Assembly: GCF_004321985.1 (NCBI RefSeq)
Contig: NZ_SCQN01000020.1
Coordinates: forward strand, 1-64,000
Source of the DNA: Castellaniella sp.
GTDB taxonomy: Bacteria > Pseudomonadota > Gammaproteobacteria > Burkholderiales > Burkholderiaceae_B
DNA: 64,000 nt
Direction of reading: 5' to 3'
Positions 8,668-15,401 of the stretch are shown piece after piece. The notes below the pieces were generated by a model. It was given only the letters and a program-made list of their open reading frames with translations, had not been told where the DNA came from and searched no databases. The first letter of the stretch is position 1. Every line of letters begins with the position of its first letter. The position numbers were made by a program, and so were the translations under genes.

Positions 8668-10455
8668 TCAGGCCACCCAAGGTTTGCCAAAAAGCGGTTC
8701 GGGGTAGGGGATGGGCGGGAGCTGCCAGGTACCGGTCGAAGGCGGGCGGACTTCCCCATCCACATGCACGTCGATGACGCAGGGGCGCCGGTTGCGGACC
8801 GCCTGTTCGACGGCTGGTGCCAGATCCTCACTGCGGGTGATGGTGACCCCGTCAGCGCCACAGGCGTGCGCCCAGGCGGCAAAGTCCGGGTTGTAGCGCT
8901 GTCCCCCAGGGCCTTGCGTCCCTTTGTAGAAGGCGGTGCCCAGTTCGCGCCCGTCAAACAGACCGTATTGCAGGTCGCGAATGGCGCCCCACGCGAAGTT
9001 GTTCCAGACGATCCATATGCAGGGGAGCTGGTATTCCACTGCGGTCGCCACCACATAGGGCGCCATCATGAATCCGCCATCGCCCACGACCGCCACACAG
9101 GTCCGGTCGGGGGCGGCCAACTGCGCGCCCAGCACGCTGCAGACCCCAAACCCCATGGAGGAGTAGCCCCAGCTGTTGAGCATGCTGGCGGGTCGGCGCG
9201 GATGCCAGAACTGCATGAACCAGTTGTGGTGCACGCCCGAGTCCAGCGTCAGGATCACGTCATCCGGGAGCACCTTCTGCAAGGTGCCAACAATGTATTC
9301 CGGGCGGATGGGGGTCGTGATGGCGCTGAAGTTGGGGGCGACGAACTGGTTCCATTCTTTTTGCCATTCCGCAATCTGATCGCGCCAGGCGGAAAACTGT
9401 TCGCGGTGAATCGAGCCGTGGCCTTCGATGGCACCCTGGAGTTGCTCGCAGAAGGTTCTGGCATCGGCCACCAGGCCCAGTGTGGGTGGGTAGTTGCGGC
9501 CGATTTCGGCCGGATCCAGATCGACCTGGATCAGCTTCGTGCTGGGGAAGTTCCAGGAGTAGCCGGGTTTCCAGGTGGACGAGGAACGGTCGTCGAAGCG
9601 GGTACCCACGCAGATCACCAGATCGGCGTGCCGGCCCGCCTGGTTGGCCGGGTAGGCGCCGTTGCGGCCGATGAAGCCCAACGTCAGCGGATCGTCAGCG
9701 GGGACGCAGCCCATGCCGTTGGGGGATGTGATGACCGGGATGCCTAGTTTGGCCTGCAGTTCGGACAGTACGGTGCCGGCGCCCGAGAGCGTGGTGCCCT
9801 GGCCGATGAAGAAAGCCGGCCGGCGGGAGGCGGCCAGCAGTGCGACTGCTTGCGCCAGGTCCGACTCGCTGGCGGCTGGCCGGTGTGAGCCGAACGTGTG
9901 GGCGTCCGCGGGTGTTTCGACCTCGTCTTCTTCCTGGAAGACATTGTAGGGAATGTCCAGGTTGACGGGGCCGGGGCGGCCCGTAAGCATAGTGTTGAAA
10001 GACTGCCGCAGCGCGAGCGGCAGCATGTCTACGCGCGACGGCTGAAAGCTGCGCTTCACCACTGGGCGCAGGACCTGGGCGAAATCGGCCTGATTGTGGC
10101 TATAGAGTTCCTGGAAGGGCGCGCGGTTGGCCTGCGATGTCGGGACGTTGGCGGTGATGGCCAGGAAGGCTGAGGAGTCTGACAGCGCCGTGACCAGTGA
10201 CATCACCAGATTGGCGGACCCGGGCCCGGTGGACGTCAGCGTCGCGGCTGGGGCGTGCTTCACGCGGAAGTAGCCGTCGGCCATGTGGCCGGCGCATTGC
10301 TCATGGCGTGGCGCCACGAGCTTGATCTCATCCTTGCGCGCGTGCAGTGCGTCGAGGATGCCTACGTTTCCGTGCCCGCAGATACCGAACACATAGGGCA
10401 CCTTCTGCTTGATGAGATAGTCAACGATGACTTCTCCGCCTTTTCGCTTGGTCAT
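8668..10455 (-). CDS. ThDP-dependent enzyme, acetolactate synthase/IolD-like
   Basis: A 595-residue three-domain thiamine-diphosphate enzyme. The Pyr domain carries the cofactor-activating Glu in RHEQCAGHMADGYFR (E52). The PP domain has the metal and ThDP motif GDGG (458-461) followed by NN at 485-486. The early segment GICGHGNVGILDAL recalls the GHGN of trihydroxycyclohexanedione hydrolase IolD, but the remainder looks closer to acetolactate-synthase-like proteins of unknown role. It may cleave or join C-C bonds next to a carbonyl and release an aldehyde. It overlaps the aldehyde dehydrogenase stop by four bases, which fits a lyase feeding that enzyme. No IlvH-like small subunit is nearby, arguing against a biosynthetic acetolactate synthase. 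Confidence 0.88.
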   Translation of the reverse strand: MTKRKGGEVIVDYLIKQKVPYVFGICGHGNVGILDALHARKDEIKLVAPRHEQCAGHMADGYFRVKHAPAATLTSTGPGSANLVMSLVTALSDSSAFLAITANVPTSQANRAPFQELYSHNQADFAQVLRPVVKRSFQPSRVDMLPLALRQSFNTMLTGRPGPVNLDIPYNVFQEEDEVETPADAHTFGSHRPAASESDLAQAVALLAASRRPAFFIGQGTTLSGAGTVLSELQAKLGIPVITSPNGMGCVPADDPLTLGFIGRNGAYPANQAGRHADLVICVGTRFDDRSSSTWKPGYSWNFPSTKLIQVDLDPAEIGRNYPPTLGLVADARTFCEQLQGAIEGHGSIHREQFSAWRDQIAEWQKEWNQFVAPNFSAITTPIRPEYIVGTLQKVLPDDVILTLDSGVHHNWFMQFWHPRRPASMLNSWGYSSMGFGVCSVLGAQLAAPDRTCVAVVGDGGFMMAPYVVATAVEYQLPCIWIVWNNFAWGAIRDLQYGLFDGRELGTAFYKGTQGPGGQRYNPDFAAWAHACGADGVTITRSEDLAPAVEQAVRNRRPCVIDVHVDGEVRPPSTGTWQLPPIPYPEPLFGKPWVA

Positions 10456-11924
10456 GGCCGTCTTCCTGGACTCGTATTGGGAATGAATGTGGCCACGCGC
10501 TCTTCGCTCATCTCGCGCATGGCGTAGTACGGGCCTTCGCGGCCGAAGCCGCTGGCCTTGGAGCCACCGTACGGCATCATGTCGACCCGTGAGCTCGGTG
10601 TCTCGTTGATGTGGATGCCGCCCACCTCAAGTTCCCGGATGAATCGGAAGGCATCACCCAGCCGGTTCGTGAAGATTCCGGTCGCGAGTCCGAACGGTGT
10701 GTCGTTGACCCGCGCAATGGCCTCATCGATGCTGGAGAACGGCATGAGCGACATCACCGGGCCGAAGACTTCCTGGCAGCCCAGCGGGGTGTCAGCCGAG
10801 ACGTTCTTCAGCAGAGTCGGTGCCACCACGTTGCCCGTGCGGGTGCCGCCGGCCAGGCATGCCGCACCGCTGCGCGTGGCCTGGGCGATCCAGTCGGTGA
10901 CGCGTTGTGCTGCATTGGCGCTGATGAGGGGGCCGACCTGCGTGGCAGGATCGGTGGGGTCGCCAGCCTTCAGCTTTTTAACGATTTGCGTGAGCCTTTC
11001 TTCCACCACCGGGAAAATCTTTTCATGGACCAGCAACATCTGAATCGAGGTGCAGACCTGGCCGGCTTTCCGGTAGGCGGCATTGATGATCTTCGGAATG
11101 GCGAAATCCAGATTGGCGTCGTCGCACAGGACCGCAAAGGCGATCGAACCCAGCTCCATCTGGGTGCGACGCAGGCCCGCGCGCTGCTGAATTGCGCGTC
11201 CCGCCTCGGTGCTGCCGGTGAACGCGTAGAAGCGGATGTCCTGTTCGTCGAGCAACCCGTTGACGACATCCACGCCGCCGTTCAGCACCGTGATCAGTCC
11301 GGGCGGGGTGCCAGCTTCGATCAGGGCGTCCGCCAGTTCGCACGCAATCAGCGGAGTGTGGGGGGAGGGCTTGAGGATGATGGCATTTCCCGCAGCCAGC
11401 GCGGGGGCGACCTTGTGCACGACGGTGTTCAGCGGGGCGTTGAAGGGCGTGATGGCTGCCACGACACCCAGGGGTACGCGCTGTGTCCAGCACATCCGTC
11501 CGGCCTGGCCGGGTGCGCCTTCGACCGGTATCAGCGTGCCCGAGAAGCGGCGTGCTTCCTCGGCCGAGAGCCGCATGGTCTGGATCGTGCGCCGGATCTC
11601 GCCAGCGGCGTCGCTGAGCGTGAACCCCGTTTCGGCGCAGATGATCTGTTGCAGGCGCTCGGTGCGCGCTTCCAGTACCGACGCGGTGGCCTCGAGGAAC
11701 TGGCTGCGGTCGTACGGGCTGAGTGTCCGGTTGTCATGGAATGCTTGTAGCGCCGCCTGTACCGCCGCGTGGATCTGTGCGGTTGTTGGTGTCCCGATTT
11801 CGGCAAGCACCTGCTGGTCAAATTTGTTCAGCACCGTGAAGGGGGCTGCGGACCCTTGCGTCCATTTGCCTGCGATGAACAGGCTGCGGCCTGTCTCAAG
11901 GTGGTGAGCGACCTGTGCTTCCAT
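10452..11924 (-). CDS. Aldehyde dehydrogenase (NAD(P)-dependent)
   Basis: A 490-residue ALDH-superfamily protein. Catalytic Cys291 sits in KAGQVCTS, the general-base Glu257 in QMELGS, and the transition-state Asn162 in TPFNAP. The motif after Glu reads ELGSIAF where ELGGxxP is usual, a variant seen in lactaldehyde/glyceraldehyde-type subfamilies. It is the first gene of the long minus-strand catabolic operon and overlaps the ThDP gene by four bases. It probably oxidises the aldehyde released by that enzyme, or a semialdehyde, to an acid. About 60 bp upstream is the 18-bp element also found before the plus-strand operon. Confidence 0.92.
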   Translation of the reverse strand: MEAQVAHHLETGRSLFIAGKWTQGSAAPFTVLNKFDQQVLAEIGTPTTAQIHAAVQAALQAFHDNRTLSPYDRSQFLEATASVLEARTERLQQIICAETGFTLSDAAGEIRRTIQTMRLSAEEARRFSGTLIPVEGAPGQAGRMCWTQRVPLGVVAAITPFNAPLNTVVHKVAPALAAGNAIILKPSPHTPLIACELADALIEAGTPPGLITVLNGGVDVVNGLLDEQDIRFYAFTGSTEAGRAIQQRAGLRRTQMELGSIAFAVLCDDANLDFAIPKIINAAYRKAGQVCTSIQMLLVHEKIFPVVEERLTQIVKKLKAGDPTDPATQVGPLISANAAQRVTDWIAQATRSGAACLAGGTRTGNVVAPTLLKNVSADTPLGCQEVFGPVMSLMPFSSIDEAIARVNDTPFGLATGIFTNRLGDAFRFIRELEVGGIHINETPSSRVDMMPYGGSKASGFGREGPYYAMREMSEERVATFIPNTSPGRRP

Positions 11925-11985
11925 TGAAGTCCGCCTTGTTCGATGAGTGGATAAGGACAGGATAAGGAGCCGGTCGTCGAAAGAA

Positions 11986-12003
11986 AAATACTGTTTTTTA
12001 AGG
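11986..12003 (-). promoter_or_regulatory. Candidate LysR operator, copy 1
   Basis: Read toward the aldehyde dehydrogenase gene, the sequence is CCTTAAAAAACAGTATTT. It matches the element at 13050-13067 at 17 of 18 positions and in the same orientation relative to the downstream gene. It is AT-rich within a GC-rich genome and lies 62 bp from the ALDH start. The obvious candidate to bind it is the LysR protein encoded at 12030-12968. Binding is inferred. Confidence 0.6.
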
Positions 12004-12029
12004 AAGGGTATAAGCGAAACAGAGGATCC

Positions 12030-12968
12030 CTAGTACAGGAGCTTGATGGTGGGCCATTGCCGGGTCTTGGACAGCCAGCGGATGGTGTTCTTGATTTCGG
12101 AGGCGATCAGGGCGGTTGCCGGCGACAGCATCTCGTGCGAGATCGTGTAGAGATAGTTGCGCCGGGTGATGCGCGCGTCGGAGATTGCCAGCGCACGCCA
12201 TTCCTTACCGCGTTCGCCTTCCAGGACGAGCGCCGAAATCGGTTTGATGGTTGCCCCCATGCCGCCATAGACGCAGCTCATGAGCAGCGACAGCGAATCG
12301 ATCTCGGCCACGATGTGGGAGTTCAGGCTGCGGGCCTCGAGTTCGCTTTCGATGCGTTGGCGCAGGCCATGCTTGCTGGTGGGAAGGATGAGCGGCAGAT
12401 TGGCGGCTTCCGCCAGCGTGATCTCGCTTTGGTCTGCAGGTACCAGCGGGCTGGCTTTGGGCAGCAGCACGAACAGCTCTTCCTCCAGGATGGGAACGGC
12501 CGTCAGGTCAGGTGCGACGTTGGCCTTGAACAGGATGGCGATGTCCAGCTGGCCCATGCGCATCATCTGACCGAGGTGTCCACTCATGCCTTCGACGACG
12601 TTGAGGAGGATGCGGGGGTAGCGTTCGCGGATGCGCTTGACCAGCGGCAAACCCAGTGCCGAGACGGTAGTGGCGGCCAGTCCCACGGTCACCATGCCGT
12701 AGGTTTCCATGGTCTCCTGGCGCGCAATCGAGAGCGCCTGGTCGAGCTGGCGCAGCATGAACTTGGCGTGGTGATAGAGCGCCAGCCCGTTGTCCGTGGG
12801 TGTGACACCGCGGGCAGAGCGCACCAGCAGCGGCTTGCCGACCTCGTCTTCGAGTTTCGTCAGTTGCTGACTCAGTGCCGGCTGAGCGATGAAGAGCTGC
12901 AGGGAGGCCTTGGTCATGCTTCCGCTTTCAACGGTCTGGACGAAGTACTGGAGCTGCTTCAGGTTCAT
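12030..12968 (-). CDS. LysR-family transcriptional regulator, NAC-like
   Basis: A 312-residue LysR regulator. The N-terminal winged HTH (residues 1-60) contains IAQPALSQQLTKLE and the wing RGVTPTDNG, which closely follows the pattern of NAC (nitrogen assimilation control). Residues from about 90 on form the effector-binding domain (VGLAATTVSALGLPL). ATG 12968 has a GAGAGG purine run upstream. It separates two catabolic/transport operons and is divergent from the second. Both operons carry the same 18-bp upstream element, so it probably controls both in response to a pathway metabolite. Confidence 0.93.
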   Translation of the reverse strand: MNLKQLQYFVQTVESGSMTKASLQLFIAQPALSQQLTKLEDEVGKPLLVRSARGVTPTDNGLALYHHAKFMLRQLDQALSIARQETMETYGMVTVGLAATTVSALGLPLVKRIRERYPRILLNVVEGMSGHLGQMMRMGQLDIAILFKANVAPDLTAVPILEEELFVLLPKASPLVPADQSEITLAEAANLPLILPTSKHGLRQRIESELEARSLNSHIVAEIDSLSLLMSCVYGGMGATIKPISALVLEGERGKEWRALAISDARITRRNYLYTISHEMLSPATALIASEIKNTIRWLSKTRQWPTIKLLY

Positions 12969-12995
12969 GGCGGCCTCTCGTGGCTGGTGTGGTCA

Positions 12996-13032
12996 TTATG
13001 GGTCATTCAGGGGTGCCAGGGTTGGCCCATAA
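12996..13032. promoter_or_regulatory. Inverted repeat in the lysR / binding-protein divergent promoter
   Basis: TTATGGG (12996-13002) and CCCATAA (13026-13032) form a perfect 7-bp inverted repeat with a 23-bp spacer, 28 bp upstream of the lysR start. Its location suggests autoregulation of lysR or co-control of the divergent operon. A LysR tetramer could span such a spacing, but half-site spacing of this length is not diagnostic. Confidence 0.4.
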
Positions 13033-13049
13033 GATTTGCGTATGCCTTA

Positions 13050-13067
13050 CCTTGAAAAACAGTATTT
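13050..13067 (+). promoter_or_regulatory. Candidate LysR operator, copy 2
   Basis: CCTTGAAAAACAGTATTT, differing from copy 1 (11986-12003) at one position and pointing toward the Tat-type binding-protein gene. It lies 107 bp upstream of the 13175 start. Similarity continues a little upstream (TATGCC here, TATACC in copy 1), suggesting a composite site of about 30 bp. Confidence 0.6.
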
Positions 13068-13174
13068 CATCAAAAAACAAAGAAACCCCTATCATCGAAA
13101 CCTCATTTCCTACAAGAAGCGGCTCCCTGCAAAACGGCAGCACCCTGCACATCCCATCCATCGGAGACAAGGCC

Positions 13175-14440
13175 ATGAAAAACGGCAAGCAGATCACGGA
13201 CGCGACCCTGTCGCGTCGAACGATGCTGAAGTCTGGCGCAGCATTGATAGGCAGTACCGCTCTGGGGTTCAGCCCCTGGGCCTGGGGCGCGGATTCGGGT
13301 CCCATCAAAATTGGTCACCTGACTCCCTTGACCGGGTTCCTGGGGGCGCTGGGGGGTTACGCGGTCAAGGGCATCCAGTTGCAGGCCGAGCAGATCAACG
13401 CCGCTGGCGGCCTGCTGGGGCGCAAGATCGAGCTGGTCTCGGAGGACTCGGTGAATCCTCAGGTGGCTTCGACCAAGGCGCAACGTCTGGTCGAGCGCGA
13501 TCATGTCGTTGCTTTGCTGGGTGAAATCAGCTCAGCCTCGGCGCTGGCCATTTCCCAGGTGGCCGCGCGCAACAAGATCCTGTATATGAATACCGGCGCG
13601 CGTTCGGACTCTCTGCGCGGCAAGGATTGCAACCGCTATACCTTTCACGTGGACATCCCGGTCACCGTCCTGGCCAATGCGGCGGGTCTGTCGCTGGACC
13701 GTGCCGGGCTGATCAAGGGCAAGAAGCTCTACGGGCTGACGGCTGATTACCTGTTTGGCCATGACCTCGCCAGGGCTGTCGGCAAGTTCGTCGGCTCGCA
13801 TGGCGGGGAGATGATCGGCAACGCGCTGGTGGCCACCGACGTGACGGACTTCAGCCCCTATCTGCTCAAGATTCGCCAGGCCGATCCCGACGTGATCGCC
13901 TGCAATCTGGCCGGCAACCAGGTGACCAATTTCATCAAGCAGTACGCGGAATATGGTCTGAAGATTCCGCTGGCCGGTTTCAACCTGAATGTGGCCGACG
14001 CATGGGCCGCCGGGCCGGGCAATCTGAGCGGGATCTGGCCGACGGTCTGGCAGTACAAGCTGAAGACGCCGGGCTCCGCCGCCTTTGTGAAGGCCTTCGA
14101 GGCGAAATACCACACCCAGCCCGAGAACCATGCCTGGGTGGAATATATCTCCCTCAAGATCCTGGCGCAGGCCATCACGGCGACGAAGTCCACCAATACC
14201 GACAAGCTGATCGCCTATCTGGAATCCGGGGCCAAGTTCGACATCCTGAAGGCGCGGGAGGCGTATTTCCGTCCATGGGACCACCAGCTCATGCAGGAGG
14301 CCTATACCTATACGGTTTTGCCGCCCGACCAGGTGAAGGGGCCGCATGATTTCCTGAAACTGGGGGATGCTGTCCCCGCCGCTGACCAGTCGCTCGAGGT
14401 TCTTGCGCCGCCCAAGTCAGAGAACATGTGCCACATGTGA
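13175..14440 (+). CDS. ABC transporter binding protein, Liv/amide type, with Tat-like signal
   Basis: A 421-residue periplasmic receptor. ATG 13175 is preceded by GGAGA at about -12. The N-terminus has SRRTMLK at about 13-19 followed by a mild hydrophobic stretch, fitting a twin-arginine signal; most Liv receptors use Sec. The mature part opens PIKIGHLTPLTGFLG and contains LQAEQINAAGGLLGRK, the family hallmark. The frame extends upstream to 12980, but that part lacks coding character. A GC-rich hairpin separates it from livH. It probably delivers the same or a related compound as the receptor at 3588-4775. Confidence 0.92.
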   Translation: MKNGKQITDATLSRRTMLKSGAALIGSTALGFSPWAWGADSGPIKIGHLTPLTGFLGALGGYAVKGIQLQAEQINAAGGLLGRKIELVSEDSVNPQVASTKAQRLVERDHVVALLGEISSASALAISQVAARNKILYMNTGARSDSLRGKDCNRYTFHVDIPVTVLANAAGLSLDRAGLIKGKKLYGLTADYLFGHDLARAVGKFVGSHGGEMIGNALVATDVTDFSPYLLKIRQADPDVIACNLAGNQVTNFIKQYAEYGLKIPLAGFNLNVADAWAAGPGNLSGIWPTVWQYKLKTPGSAAFVKAFEAKYHTQPENHAWVEYISLKILAQAITATKSTNTDKLIAYLESGAKFDILKAREAYFRPWDHQLMQEAYTYTVLPPDQVKGPHDFLKLGDAVPAADQSLEVLAPPKSENMCHM

Positions 14441-14453
14441 CACCTCCGCGCGT

Positions 14454-14490
14454 GCACCTGCCATGGCCGCCTGATGGCGGCGGCAGGTGC
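14454..14490. other. Strong GC-rich hairpin between binding-protein and livH genes
   Basis: GCACCTGCC (14454-14462) pairs perfectly with GGCAGGTGC (14482-14490), and inside it GCCGCC pairs with GGCGGC around a TGAT loop, leaving a 3-base bulge. There is no T-tract, so full termination is unlikely. It probably stabilises or partly uncouples the binding-protein part of the transcript. Confidence 0.6.
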
Positions 14491-14525
14491 GGTTCGTGGC
14501 TGTAGCCCTTCATTTTCGGTCAACC

Positions 14526-15401
14526 ATGCAACTCCTCTTTCTACTCGAGCAGGTCGTCAACGGCCTGGTCTTGGGCGGCTATTACGTCCTGATCGCCCTG
14601 GGGCTGTCGCTGATCTTCAGCGTCGGCGGCGTCGTCAATCTGGCGCACGGTGCCTTCTATGCGATTGGCGCCTACGTCTCGTTCGAGCTCATGAAGTACG
14701 TGGGCTTCGGCGGCAGCATCATCATCACGCCGGTGCTGGTTGGGTTGCTGGGCATCCTGTTCGAGCGCTTCCTGTTGCGGCGCTTCTATACGGCGGACCC
14801 CATCCTGGGGCTCCTGGTCACATTTTCGCTCGCCATGGTGGTGGAGCAGGCCATCCGCATGATCTGGGGGGCGGCGCCGCTGTTTCTGTCCATGCCTGCA
14901 TCCTTCAAGGGATCACTGGCACTGGGCAATTTCCTGCTTTCCAAATATCGCCTGTTCATCCTGCTGGTCGTGGTGGTCCTCATGACCGGAATCTGGCTGC
15001 TGCTGAACAAGACTCCCTTTGGCCGCGTGATCCGCGCGGGGGTTCAGAAACCCGACATGGTGGCGGTCCTGGGGATCCGCCTGCAGCCCTACCTGACGGC
15101 CATCGTCATGCTGGGGGTTGCCACGGCGGCGTTGGCTGGGGTGCTGTTCGCCCCCATTGCGGTGGTCGAACCTGCCATGGGGACCGACATCATGACGGTG
15201 GCCTTTGTGGTGGTGATCATCGGCGGATTGGGGAGCTTCTGGGGGGTGGTGCTGGCGGCGATCCTGGTGGGCGTCGTGCGTGGCGTCACGATCTATTTTG
15301 ATTCAGCGGCGGGAGAGGCGTCCATGTATGTGCTGATGTTCCTGGTGCTGATGTTCCGGCCGCGCGGGCTGCTGGGCAAGCGTATCGAGCGTTTCGAATG
15401 A
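14526..15401 (+). CDS. ABC transporter permease, LivH family
   Basis: A 291-residue inner-membrane permease with the LivH segment FSVGGVVNLAHGAF near residue 30 and IIGGLGSFWGVVLAAILVG near 235. ATG 14526 gives the usual family N-terminus; an in-frame upstream ATG would add residues that fall in the hairpin. It overlaps the start of the triple-fusion gene as ATGA. It would pair with the LivM part of that fusion. Confidence 0.92.
   Translation: MQLLFLLEQVVNGLVLGGYYVLIALGLSLIFSVGGVVNLAHGAFYAIGAYVSFELMKYVGFGGSIIITPVLVGLLGILFERFLLRRFYTADPILGLLVTFSLAMVVEQAIRMIWGAAPLFLSMPASFKGSLALGNFLLSKYRLFILLVVVVLMTGIWLLLNKTPFGRVIRAGVQKPDMVAVLGIRLQPYLTAIVMLGVATAALAGVLFAPIAVVEPAMGTDIMTVAFVVVIIGGLGSFWGVVLAAILVGVVRGVTIYFDSAAGEASMYVLMFLVLMFRPRGLLGKRIERFE

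Noticed and set aside
8260-9747. A 495-codon plus-strand frame opposite the ThDP and FAD enzyme genes
   Set aside because: Antisense to two conserved enzymes; the translated product has no motif and reads as mirror-codon sequence rich in Arg, Gly and His.
8668-10455. Calling the ThDP enzyme IolD and the cluster an inositol operon
   Set aside because: GHGN and neighbouring iol-like folds are suggestive, but IolB, IolC and IolG equivalents are missing and the rest of the protein looks closer to acetolactate-synthase-like enzymes.
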